A stretch of 64,000 nt of DNA, from assembly GCA_016716235.1 (NCBI GenBank), contig JADJWS010000001.1, forward strand, positions 1,488,001 to 1,552,000, written 5' to 3'. Positions 33,431 through 41,843 of this stretch are shown here, in pieces; position 1 is the first letter of the stretch, and each line of letters begins with the position of its first letter. A model generated the notes under the pieces. The model was not told the DNA's origin. It did not search any database and saw only the letters and a program-made list of their open reading frames with translations. The DNA is from Candidatus Defluviilinea gracilis (GTDB taxonomy: Bacteria > Chloroflexota > Anaerolineae > Anaerolineales > Villigracilaceae). The position numbers and the translations under genes were made by a program.

Positions 33431-35503
33431 ATGCGTAGATCAGCTTTGGTCGTTCACCTTGCAATCACACTTGCTTTTGTTGTTTCGTGTTCCCCTCAAA
33501 CAACCCCACCACCGACAGTTGAAGACGTTGAAAGTTTAGTCCGTATTTTGCCCGTTGAAACCAAGGTTCCAGATGAATTCTTACCTGAAGCGCAACCAGC
33601 AACCGCAACCAGCTTGCCCTCTAACGCTACACTACAACCCTCTTCAACACCTACCGATGTACTCGCATTGATTGGCACACCCATTCCAAAAAACCCTGAA
33701 GCGATTGGGCTTAATAATTTTGCACAACTCAAACGTATTGGACAATGGGGGCGAGGTTCAATTTTGGGAGTCGCTTTCACGCCAGATGGGAATTCGTTCA
33801 TTGCCGTCAGTGAAATGGGCTGGACGATTTACGATATGAAAGCGCTAGATCAACCTCCTTCGTGGGTTGCATTCCCCAAACCAATATTGTTCGACAAATT
33901 TTATTTCAGTAGCGACGGAAGCATGGTCAAGTTTTATCGTTCCAGCTACAACGCCAACACCACTCATCTATTGAGTTTTCCCTATGCGGAAAAATTAACA
34001 GCCGAAAACGGTGCGGTCTGGCTCGAACCTGATGCGGTGGTCGACTATAACAAAATAATATTGAAGTCCCCTGATGGGACCAAGACTCTGAAGAGCAGTC
34101 TTGAGTATGGCTACAACGAGGCGACATTCAGCGAAGAGATCTCTGTTCGGGAAATGTTCGATTCAAATCGTAACCTGCTTTATAAGTTTAGAGACGACGC
34201 TCCGTATGTCACATACTCGGATCGCAACGGTCCCGAAGGATGCGATCTAAGCGTCTTTAGCATGTGCGGTAATGCCCTCATGGCGGTGGCAACGACTCCA
34301 ATGAAAGCGCGCTTCTCGTCAGATAGCAAAACCTTTGCCGCCTTATACGATACTCCCAGCTTATATACAGGGATCATGCGAGCCTATAGTTTTATTCGCA
34401 TTTATGAAAGCGAGAGCGGCGATCTCCTTGGTTCGATAGGCGGTTTCACAAAACCTGTGCAAGATTTTGGCTATTCCCCAGATGGCAAGTTGTTGGTAGT
34501 TGGTTTTGTGGATGGTTCAATTATTTTATGGGATATTGCCAGCGCAAAATCCATATATGGTTCAAGGCATATGAATGCGCCGGTATGGAGGGTAGAGTAT
34601 TCCTACGATAGCAAATACCTGCTGATCCAACGCGCGGATGAACTGGAGGTTCGATCAACAGCAACTGGAGGATTGCTCTACCGATTTGGTATGGCTGAGT
34701 TTGCCGTATCCCCGGTTGATAATTTAATTGCTCTTGGAGACAACGAAGGAAATATCCAGATTCGCGATCTAGATTCAGGCGAAGGCGTTATGAATATTCA
34801 GGCGCATAGCGCCAGAGTCTATTCGATGGCATTTTCACCCGATGGGCTTTATCTCGCATCTGCCGGGCAGGATTGCGATATCAAATTATGGGATTTGGGA
34901 AACGGAAAACTTTTGCATTACTTTGAAGAAACGGCTGTGGACGCCTACGAAATCGGCATGTCGTCGCGTATCTTCTCAACATACCTTGAATTTATTCCAA
35001 ACCAGAATATGTTGGTAGGGTTTGGTAGTTGGGGAACGGTCGTGAATTGGAACGTCAATTCGGGCGCGACAAATTATGTTATTCAATCTCCCGCGCTAGA
35101 ATACTACAACGGCATGGTCACACTCAAACCGCACTTTCCTGAATTTTTCGACGTAGATATGTCGGGTCATAGTTTCTATATCAACGACAATGGGTTCGAT
35201 CTTGCAACGGGTGAAAGTCTAGGAGTCTATGAGCCTCCCGAGAATCTGCCAAAGGGGTGTTCGCCATTGGGCCCAATTTCTGCGGATGGAGAATTGTTGT
35301 TTACCCGCGGTTATGAATCACGCGAAGGCAAAATTTGTATTCTCGATCCTAATTCGTTGGTCCTCCTTGGCGAAATTCGCGTGACGTCGGAAAGCGATAC
35401 CTATATCGAGTGGGTGAATTGGTTATACCTTTCACCGGATGGAAAACAACTGATCGTGACGGTCGGGAGCGGTATTGTCTACGTATATCAAATCGTTCAA
35501 TAA
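33431..35503 (+). CDS. large WD40-repeat lipoprotein
   Basis: 690 residues. Signal sequence with lipobox FVVSC (Cys 20) after AAGGGAG ribosome site. A Ser/Thr/Pro linker (to about 95) follows, then propeller blades such as GVAFTPDGNSFIAVS, FGYSPDGKLLVVGFVDG, SMAFSPDGLYLASAGQ and KLWDLGNGK. The last third is less regular. Internal Cys pairs (EGCDLSVFSMCG) could form disulfides outside the cell. Base composition is AT-richer than the neighbours. Function not predictable beyond a binding scaffold. Confidence 0.82.
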   Translation: MRRSALVVHLAITLAFVVSCSPQTTPPPTVEDVESLVRILPVETKVPDEFLPEAQPATATSLPSNATLQPSSTPTDVLALIGTPIPKNPEAIGLNNFAQLKRIGQWGRGSILGVAFTPDGNSFIAVSEMGWTIYDMKALDQPPSWVAFPKPILFDKFYFSSDGSMVKFYRSSYNANTTHLLSFPYAEKLTAENGAVWLEPDAVVDYNKIILKSPDGTKTLKSSLEYGYNEATFSEEISVREMFDSNRNLLYKFRDDAPYVTYSDRNGPEGCDLSVFSMCGNALMAVATTPMKARFSSDSKTFAALYDTPSLYTGIMRAYSFIRIYESESGDLLGSIGGFTKPVQDFGYSPDGKLLVVGFVDGSIILWDIASAKSIYGSRHMNAPVWRVEYSYDSKYLLIQRADELEVRSTATGGLLYRFGMAEFAVSPVDNLIALGDNEGNIQIRDLDSGEGVMNIQAHSARVYSMAFSPDGLYLASAGQDCDIKLWDLGNGKLLHYFEETAVDAYEIGMSSRIFSTYLEFIPNQNMLVGFGSWGTVVNWNVNSGATNYVIQSPALEYYNGMVTLKPHFPEFFDVDMSGHSFYINDNGFDLATGESLGVYEPPENLPKGCSPLGPISADGELLFTRGYESREGKICILDPNSLVLLGEIRVTSESDTYIEWVNWLYLSPDGKQLIVTVGSGIVYVYQIVQ

Positions 35504-35504
35504 T

Positions 35505-35538
35505 AAAACGAGCGCAGAAGAAATTCTGCGCTCGTTTT
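35505..35538. terminator. bidirectional terminator between WD40 gene and dus
   Basis: AAAACGAGCGCAGAA / TTCTGCGCTCGTTTT perfect arms, 4-base loop. Confidence 0.92.
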
Positions 35539-35540
35539 AT

Positions 35541-36506
35541 TTAATTCGCAATTGTCGCATAGACTTGATTCAGCATTTCTAAAAATTCCCCCGCAGGTCG
35601 TTCTTTCAAAATTTCTTTGCGCGCGTCGCGGTCGAGCGTTTTCAACAACAAGTATTGCACGGCATATTTGCGGAAGAGTCTTTGCCCGTCCTCTTCGCCA
35701 TAAAACTGCGCGCTCTTTTGCAAATGTTCTTGCACCGTTTCTTTCAATAATTGATGCGGCACGTCCTCGCGATCCAGCCCCATAAAGATCCACGGATTGG
35801 CGATTGCGCCGCGCCCAATCATAACCGCGTCGCAATGCGTGTGCTGTTTCATCTTTTGGATGTCCGCCATCGCGCGGACATCGCCGCTTCCCACCACGGG
35901 GATGCTGACTGCCGCTTTCACTTCGGCGATCGCGTCCCAGTCGGCATTGCCGGCGTAGCGTTGTTCTTTTGTGCGACCATGCACTGCAATGAGCGAGCCG
36001 CCCTCTTCTTCCACGATCCGCGCGATGAGTTTGTAATTCTTGTTCTTGTCCCACCCCAAACGGATCTTCCCTGTGACGGGAACTTTCAACGACTTCACCA
36101 ACATCCGAAACGTCCGCGCGATCCGCAACGGACTCGGCATCATCCCCACGCCCGCGCCGCGATCCGCAATAGACTTGGCGGGGCATCCCATATTGATGTC
36201 AATGATGTCGGGCTTCCACTGTTCCACGATCAACGCGGCTTTGAGGATCAAGTCGGGATCGTCGCCGTAGATTTGAAAGGTGACAGGTCGCTCGGCTTCC
36301 TCGTAATACAACCGCTTGGCGGGCTCCTTCGAGCGGCTGAGGATCTTCTCCACTTTCACGAACTCGGTGTAACTCATCGCCGAACCGAGAGCGCGGCAAA
36401 TCGAACGGAAGGGCCAGTCCGAGTAGCCGTCCATGGGCGCGAGAAGCGTGTCCCCGTAGATGGGGATGTCGCGTACGTAGAAGTTGGGAGTCTGTGTTTC
36501 GTTCAT
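35541..36506 (-). CDS. dus: tRNA-dihydrouridine synthase
   Basis: FMN enzyme reducing uridine in tRNA D-loops. 321 residues from ATG 36506. LLAPMDGYSDWPFRSICR is the family start, INMGCPAKSIADRGAGVGMM (near 108) holds the catalytic Cys, TGKIRLGWD and VHGRTKEQRYAGNADWD bind FMN and tRNA, and VVGSGDVR / MIGRGAIANPWIF close the barrel. Which U is modified is not decided. A TGTTATACT box on the minus strand lies 11 bases before the ATG. Confidence 0.95.
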   Translation of the reverse strand: MNETQTPNFYVRDIPIYGDTLLAPMDGYSDWPFRSICRALGSAMSYTEFVKVEKILSRSKEPAKRLYYEEAERPVTFQIYGDDPDLILKAALIVEQWKPDIIDINMGCPAKSIADRGAGVGMMPSPLRIARTFRMLVKSLKVPVTGKIRLGWDKNKNYKLIARIVEEEGGSLIAVHGRTKEQRYAGNADWDAIAEVKAAVSIPVVGSGDVRAMADIQKMKQHTHCDAVMIGRGAIANPWIFMGLDREDVPHQLLKETVQEHLQKSAQFYGEEDGQRLFRKYAVQYLLLKTLDRDARKEILKERPAGEFLEMLNQVYATIAN

Positions 36507-36594
36507 GAGCGACGGCAAGTATAACAAACTTTTGGGGGAGAACTCGCCGCCGAGTCGCGGTGTTGCAAACTATGATCATGAAAGGAAGGTTACG

Positions 36595-37236
36595 ATGAAA
36601 TATCATCCTCTCAAAAAAATTGCATGGGTTCTGATATTGATCTTGCTGGCGGGATGCCACAAGCTGGAGACAACAACTTCGATCAAACCAAACGGCTCAG
36701 GCGAATTGCAGACTGGGGTAGGGTTCTCAGCGGAGGAACGCGCCAATATAGAAAAACAATACGCCAACTCGCAAGATTTCTGCAATACCTCGCAGACGCC
36801 TGAGAACGTCTCAGTGACCGAAGAACAGCGCAACGACGAGACTTGGTGCGTGACAACGACTCAATTCACGAATCTGGACGAACTTCGCGCCCTGTATGAA
36901 AAACAAAAGGGACTAACGGTCAACCGCCTCGAGATCAGCGATGGAAAGTTTTACTACGATGTAGATATAGACACCCTTTCGGAAGGCTCGAGTTTTTCCA
37001 CGCTCACCGAGATCACCTGGTCGGTCGTTTTACCCGGTACGCCCATTTCTCACAACGCCGATCAAGTGAATGGAAACACCCTCGTTTGGAAACCGACATC
37101 GAAAAGCGGAGTCGTCAATTTGCAGGCTGAAAGTGAAGTTCCTCGCGGATTCAATCTCCCGTCGTGCGGCACAGCCCTTATCGGCTTTGGTGTGGTTTTT
37201 GTCCATCTGCGCAAAAAGAGATTTGGAGCTTCTTAA
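36595..37236 (+). CDS. LppM/DUF3153-like lipoprotein with C-terminal membrane helix
   Basis: 213 residues. The signal ends ILLAGC (lipobox). IKPNGSGELQTGVGFS and the E-rich helix with a Cys pair (FCNTS...ETWCVT) match LppM/DUF3153 proteins. A final hydrophobic helix (LPSCGTALIGFGVVFVHLRK) with basic tail would anchor the C-terminus. Function is unknown. AAGGAAGG lies before ATG 36595. Confidence 0.7.
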   Translation: MKYHPLKKIAWVLILILLAGCHKLETTTSIKPNGSGELQTGVGFSAEERANIEKQYANSQDFCNTSQTPENVSVTEEQRNDETWCVTTTQFTNLDELRALYEKQKGLTVNRLEISDGKFYYDVDIDTLSEGSSFSTLTEITWSVVLPGTPISHNADQVNGNTLVWKPTSKSGVVNLQAESEVPRGFNLPSCGTALIGFGVVFVHLRKKRFGAS

Positions 37237-37314
37237 CCTGACAGTCACAGGCTATTTAAAGATCGAACTTGATGTTATACTGCGCGCAAAGCATATCCAT
37301 AAGGAGACTGGGAA

Positions 37315-38331
37315 ATGAAACACGATAAAACTATTTTGTACGCGTTGTGCCTTTTGCTGCTGGTAGGTTGCGTATCCAACCCGCTCCCGCCCGCGACCAA
37401 CCCCGCGCCAATGCCGACAACTGTTCCCTTCACACCTACGCCGGAAGCCATTCCTTTCACGCCTACGACGGAATCCATTCCCGTACCCACCACAGATCCT
37501 TCGCAAATTTTGTTCGACGATTTTTCTTATTCCGCGTCAAGCGAAATGACCGCCAACGGCTGGATCATCCGCAGTGGGCAGGGCTGGCCCGGCGTCACCG
37601 GCGCGACCTTCCGCGCGGAGAACGTATCTTTTGTGGATCACCCCGACGAGGCGGGCAATCGCCTCTTGCGCATGACCTCCTCCACCGACGGCACGAAGGA
37701 GAATACATTCCAAACGCAAATTTGCCACCAGCGCAAATATCTCGAAGGGACATATGCCGCGCGGGTCCGCTTTAGCGACGAGCCGGTTTCCGGCAGCGAC
37801 GGCGATCAGATTGTTGAGACGTTCTACATGATCACCCCGTACGAGAAGCCGCTCGATCCAAATTACAGCGAGATGGATTTTGAGTATCTGCCGAACGGCG
37901 GCTGGGGCGGACCTCCCAACATCATGCACTTCACCACGTGGGAAAAAGTTCAGATCGAACCCTGGAATGCCGATAACACCAGCAATGCGCGCGAGGGAAG
38001 CCTGGCAGGCTGGCATACGTTGGTTGCGCAAGTGACCGACGGTACAGTCCGCTATTTTGTGGACGGCGAACAGATCGCCGAACACGATCAATACTATTTT
38101 CCCGATGCGCCCATGTCTATGAATTTCAATCTGTGGTTTATCGAAGGCGGTTTGAACGGGGCGGGAGACGCGCGCGAATATCAAGAAGATATAGACTGGG
38201 TCTTCCATGATGTGGGCGTTTCTTTAACCCCTGAGGAGATCAACGCAAAAGTGGACGCGTTGCGAAACGCGGATGTGAAATTTCAGGATACGGTCCCTCC
38301 CGGGACTCTCCCGTCGCCTTGCGATCTTTAA
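37315..38331 (+). CDS. GH16-type glycoside hydrolase, lipoprotein
   Basis: 338 residues. Lipobox LLLVGC, then a Pro/Thr linker with PFTPTPEAIPFTPTTESIP repeats, then the catalytic jelly roll. NYSEMDFEYLPNGG (near 182) carries ExDxE, the GH16 active site without the beta-bulge, as in lichenase or xyloglucan-type enzymes. GWHTLVAQVTDGTVRYFVDG and SMNFNLWF are the later strands. It likely cuts beta-glucans or similar polysaccharides outside the cell. AAGGAG ribosome site and TATACT promoter (37275-37280) upstream. Confidence 0.87.
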   Translation: MKHDKTILYALCLLLLVGCVSNPLPPATNPAPMPTTVPFTPTPEAIPFTPTTESIPVPTTDPSQILFDDFSYSASSEMTANGWIIRSGQGWPGVTGATFRAENVSFVDHPDEAGNRLLRMTSSTDGTKENTFQTQICHQRKYLEGTYAARVRFSDEPVSGSDGDQIVETFYMITPYEKPLDPNYSEMDFEYLPNGGWGGPPNIMHFTTWEKVQIEPWNADNTSNAREGSLAGWHTLVAQVTDGTVRYFVDGEQIAEHDQYYFPDAPMSMNFNLWFIEGGLNGAGDAREYQEDIDWVFHDVGVSLTPEEINAKVDALRNADVKFQDTVPPGTLPSPCDL

Positions 38332-38334
38332 ACG

Positions 38335-38376
38335 AACAGTCCCTTGAGACGAACACTTCAAGGGACTGTTTTATTT
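38335..38376. terminator. bidirectional terminator between GH16 gene and msrA
   Basis: AACAGTCCCTTGA / TCAAGGGACTGTT arms and TTATTT tail. Confidence 0.85.
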
Positions 38377-38926
38377 ACGCGGTCTGCTTCTTCAGCATCT
38401 CCAAATGATATTTGCGGAACTTTGACACCTTCGGCGCAACGACCGCCTGGCAATAAGGCTGGTACGGATTGCGAGCGAAGTACTCCTGATGGTAATCCTC
38501 CGCCATGTAAAACTTGTCCAGTTTTGAGACCTCGGTCACGATGGGCTTATCCCATATCTTTTGCGCGTTCAATTCCTTGATGAGTTCCTCGGCAACTTTC
38601 TTCTGTTCGTCGTCGTGATAAAAAATCGCGGAGCGATATTGCGTGCCGATGTCGTTGCCTTGACGATTCATCGTGGTGGGATCGTGAATCGCGAAGAATA
38701 CATTCAACAAGTCGCGATATGAAACGACATTAGGATCAAAATGGACTTGCACCACCTCGGCATGACCCGTATCGCCATTGCAGACTTCGCGGTACGACGG
38801 ATTCGCGCTTCGTCCGCCGGTGTAGCCTGACTCCACACCCTCGACTCCCTTCACCTCATCGAAAACGGCTTCGAGACACCAGAAACATCCCCCAGCCAGC
38901 GTGGCAGTTTGAAGATTGGCGTTCAT
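38375..38926 (-). CDS. msrA: peptide-methionine (S)-S-oxide reductase
   Basis: 183 residues. GGCFWCLEAVF (near 12) holds the catalytic Cys and partner motif. GYTGGRSANPSYREVCNGDTG, IHDPTTMNRQGNDIGTQYRS and AEDYHQEYF are the other family signatures. It repairs oxidised methionine. AAGGAGAA precedes ATG 38926, which discounts the longer frame. Confidence 0.96.
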   Translation of the reverse strand: MNANLQTATLAGGCFWCLEAVFDEVKGVEGVESGYTGGRSANPSYREVCNGDTGHAEVVQVHFDPNVVSYRDLLNVFFAIHDPTTMNRQGNDIGTQYRSAIFYHDDEQKKVAEELIKELNAQKIWDKPIVTEVSKLDKFYMAEDYHQEYFARNPYQPYCQAVVAPKVSKFRKYHLEMLKKQTA

Positions 38927-38989
38927 AATAAATTCTCCTTTTCCAGATTTTCTTACACCAGATGGACAACGCGACATCGTAAAATCTTA

Positions 38990-39420
38990 TTAAGGAAATA
39001 TTACCAGTACTTCACGAAAGTTCAGGCGCAGTTCGATTTGCCAAGCAAATCGTGTCGCCTGCCTTGACGCAGTGCAACTGAGTCAAGAACCGTGATCTAC
39101 TGATGATTGATTACCTTGCGCTTTCAAACTCGGGACGCTGATTCATGCAGACAACGCAGATTCTTTGTTTTGAATCAGCGAAATCAGCGTTTTCACCTGC
39201 CCTTGCGGGCGGCGCAAGGGTCTGCGTCCAAAGGGCGTTGTCTAAGGTAATCAGTGATAATGATTAGACAAGAATGATTGGCGGTTTTTTGGACCGCCCC
39301 CGAAAAAGCGTCGGTATAGGCGAGACACGGAGCCATGCAGAGATTTTGAGGCTTTCACTCTCTGGCCTCAGTGTTTCTGTGGCAAAGAGGTTGCTCTCCA
39401 CACATACCTTGTCCGCCTCG
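38990..39420. repeat. long gene-free stretch with several repeat motifs
   Basis: No gene was recognised. It holds an inverted TTTGCCAAGCAAA-like element near 39040, AATCAGCGAAATCAGCGTTT heptads (39175-39195), and CCCTTGCGGGCGGCGCAAGGG (39203-39223). It also holds TTGGCGGTTTTTTGGACCGC and a CTCTCTGG/CCATGCAGAGA segment (39329-39385). Confidence 0.55.
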
Positions 39421-39450
39421 ATTCTGAAAAAATAGATTTCCAGAAAACCG

Positions 39451-39670
39451 TGTTATACTCCCGCCGCTGTAATTAATCTGGGAATTGTTTTGATCCTCCG
39501 AACGAACGCCCGATGAACGTGTGTCGGGCTTTTTTGTTGGGCAAGCCGACCTGAAAAGGAAGGCTTGATTTGCAAGAAGGAAGTGAAACGGAGTCGTCGG
39601 AACATTCCATATCATATGTCGTTGCTTTGTCTGGCTTCGCCCGCCTCGCAACGACATGCAAAGGAAAACG
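39451..39670 (+). promoter_or_regulatory. promoter and attenuator-type leader of the RNA helicase gene
   Basis: Extended -10 TGTTATACT (39451-39459). The leader of about 205 bases holds GCCCGA (39508-39513) pairing with TCGGGC (39524-39529) followed by six T, an intrinsic terminator in front of the gene. A second palindrome, ATGTCGTTGC...GCAACGACAT (39616-39657), sits just before AAGGA and ATG 39671. Confidence 0.75.
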
Positions 39671-41392
39671 ATGACAACCGAATTTACTTCTCTAAACCTG
39701 CGTGACGAGATCATGCAGGCGATCTCCGAACTCGGCTACTCCACGCCGACGCCGATCCAAGCCGCGTTGATTCCGGTCATGCTCACGGGGGCTGATGTGA
39801 TCGGGCAGGCGCAGACGGGCACAGGCAAGACCGCCGCGTTCGCGCTCCCCATTCTGCAAAATTTTCAACGACAAAAAAATCCGCAGGCATTGGTGCTTGC
39901 CCCCACGCGCGAACTCGCGTTGCAAGTTGCCAATTCGTTAAATGAATATGGCAAGCATCTGCACGTCCGCGTGTTGGCGGTGTATGGCGGCCAGCCGTAT
40001 GGTCCGCAGATCGGAAGCCTCAAGCGCGGCGTGGATGTTGTGGTCGGCACGCCGGGTCGTTTGAATGACTTGCTTGAACGGAAAGTTTTAGTGTTGGACG
40101 ACATCAAAACCGTCGTGCTTGATGAAGCCGACGAAATGCTCAACATGGGATTCGTGGAAGAGGTGGAAAAAATCCTTGCGACGACTCCAGCGGAGAGGCA
40201 GACCGCCTTATTCAGCGCCACCATGCCTGCGCGGATTCGCAAATTGGCAGACCGCTTCATGCGCGACCCTCAAACTGTCGCAGTGAAAAGAAGCACGCTC
40301 ACCGCCTCAGCCATCGAACAGCGTTATTATCTTGTGCATGAGTCGGATAAGACCAGCGCGCTTACCCGCCTCTTCGAGATCGAGCCGATCAAGAGCGCGC
40401 TGATCTTCGCCCGCACCCGCGCAGAGACCGCGTCGCTTGCCAACGAACTCGTCGTGCGCGGAATCCCTGCCGAAGCGATCCACGGCGACTTGGACCAACG
40501 CGCCCGCGAACGCGTGCTGGGACGTTTCCGCGACAATCAATTAAAAGTGTTGGTTGCCACCGATGTCGCCGCGCGCGGTCTCGACATTGACGATATTTCT
40601 CACGTGTTCAATTTTCACCTGCCTGATGATGCCGAAGTGTACATCCACCGCATCGGGCGGACGGGACGCGCGGGCAAAACAGGCGTTGCCATCACGTTGC
40701 TCGCGCCGCGCGAAAGACGCCGCATGCGCGAAGTGGAAGCGTTGACCAAGCAACCCGTCACCAAGATGGAACTTCCCACCGTTGGCGATATTCATCGTCA
40801 CCGTGAAAACCAAGTCATCGAGACGATGAAGGTCTGGCTCGGGCGCGGACGCTACAAGCGCGAACTTGAAATGGTCAATGAGTTGATTGCGGCGGGGCAC
40901 GATCCATTGAACATTGCGGCGGCGGCGATCAAGATCGCGCGGGCTGATGAGAAGCAGAGACCGATTGCGGAGATTCATGAAGTAAAGGCTGAATTCAAAC
41001 GGAAGGATGATGGTGGAACCCTTCGGCTCCGCTCAGGGCAAGCGTGGAAAGTGGAAAGAGGAAAGAAATTTGAGGAGCGAGGGGAGTCGGGGAGGGGAGG
41101 CAGGCAGTCCCACGGGAGCGCTTCGCAAAGGCATCGCGGTGATGGGTCCCACGAGGAGGGGATGGTGCGCTTGAAGTTGAACAAAGGCAAGTCGAGCGGA
41201 ATCCGCCCGAATGACATTGTCGGCACGATCGCTTTCCATGCGAACATCCCGGGCTACACCATCGGAAAAATTCGTATCGAGGATAAGTTCACGTTCGTGG
41301 ATGTCCCTGAGGATTTGGTGGAGCAGGTGCTAAAACACAACGGCAATTATCGGCTTGGAAAAGAGAAGTTGACGTTGACGACGGCGAAGTGA
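39671..41392 (+). CDS. deaD: DEAD-box RNA helicase, DeaD/CsdA type
   Basis: 573 residues. Q-motif near residues 20-30, Walker A AQTGTGKT (near 46), PTRELALQ, TPGRL, LDEADEML (near 150), SATMP, and HRIGRTGRAG (near 330) form the two RecA domains. A basic linker contains GTLRLRSGQAWKVERG, a known type of in-frame repeat insertion, plus GGAAAGT heptads. The last 75 residues (MVRLKLNKGKSSGIRPNDIV...) form the DbpA-like RNA-binding domain. Unwinds structured RNA and assists ribosome assembly; the leader and neighbouring csp gene suggest cold induction. Confidence 0.94.
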   Translation: MTTEFTSLNLRDEIMQAISELGYSTPTPIQAALIPVMLTGADVIGQAQTGTGKTAAFALPILQNFQRQKNPQALVLAPTRELALQVANSLNEYGKHLHVRVLAVYGGQPYGPQIGSLKRGVDVVVGTPGRLNDLLERKVLVLDDIKTVVLDEADEMLNMGFVEEVEKILATTPAERQTALFSATMPARIRKLADRFMRDPQTVAVKRSTLTASAIEQRYYLVHESDKTSALTRLFEIEPIKSALIFARTRAETASLANELVVRGIPAEAIHGDLDQRARERVLGRFRDNQLKVLVATDVAARGLDIDDISHVFNFHLPDDAEVYIHRIGRTGRAGKTGVAITLLAPRERRRMREVEALTKQPVTKMELPTVGDIHRHRENQVIETMKVWLGRGRYKRELEMVNELIAAGHDPLNIAAAAIKIARADEKQRPIAEIHEVKAEFKRKDDGGTLRLRSGQAWKVERGKKFEERGESGRGGRQSHGSASQRHRGDGSHEEGMVRLKLNKGKSSGIRPNDIVGTIAFHANIPGYTIGKIRIEDKFTFVDVPEDLVEQVLKHNGNYRLGKEKLTLTTAK

Positions 41393-41397
41393 TTCTA

Positions 41398-41572
41398 TTG
41401 ACACATCGCTCTGCTCATGTTATCTTAAGCGGCGTAGGATACCAGTAGTTTGCTTTGGAAGTACCAGGTGGCTCACGGATCGTCCGTGAGCCGCTTTGTT
41501 TTTTCGCCGTTGCGGCGATTCCGATGCAATACGTGGTTACCTCCAAATTTTTTATTGCCATAGGAGGCAAAC
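41398..41572 (+). promoter_or_regulatory. promoter and attenuator-type leader of the cold-shock gene
   Basis: TTGACA (41398-41403), 17-base spacer, TATCTT (41421-41426). The leader of about 140 bases holds GGCTCACGGA (41470-41479) pairing with TCCGTGAGCC (41483-41492), then GCTTTGTTTTTT: an intrinsic terminator. A second hairpin CGCCG-TTG-CGGCG follows at 41506-41518. AGGAGG is at 41562-41567. Confidence 0.85.
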
Positions 41573-41785
41573 ATGTCGGATCGTATCAACGGTACAGTCA
41601 AGTGGTTCAACGGGACCAAAGGGTACGGCTTCATCGAACGCGAAAGCGGGCCCGATGTTTTCGTGCACTTCTCCGCCATTCAAGGCGAGGGGTTCAAGAA
41701 CCTGCAAGAGGGTCAGAAGGTCGAGTTCACTGTCGAACAGGGACCGAAGGGACCCCAAGCCGCGAACGTTGTCGTTTTAGGCTAA
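41573..41785 (+). CDS. csp: cold-shock protein, CspA family
   Basis: 70 residues. GTVKWFNGTKGYGFIER (RNP1), DVFVHFSAIQ (RNP2) and the remaining strands of the OB fold are complete. It binds single-stranded RNA and DNA and melts secondary structure. It directly follows the DEAD-box gene but has its own promoter and leader terminator. Confidence 0.97.
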   Translation: MSDRINGTVKWFNGTKGYGFIERESGPDVFVHFSAIQGEGFKNLQEGQKVEFTVEQGPKGPQAANVVVLG

Positions 41786-41803
41786 TTGACTGAATCAGTC
41801 TGA

Positions 41804-41840
41804 CAAAAAAATCCCCGCGATGAAGATCGCGGGGATTTTT
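41804..41840. terminator. bidirectional terminator between csp and ABC permease
   Basis: AAAAATCCCCGCGAT / ATCGCGGGGATTTTT arms with GAAG loop. Confidence 0.92.
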
Positions 41841-41843
41841 GAT

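Noticed and set aside
38990..39420. Possible tRNA or small RNA gene
   Set aside because: No cloverleaf or T-loop pattern was found; the stretch is a mix of dispersed repeats without a promoter.
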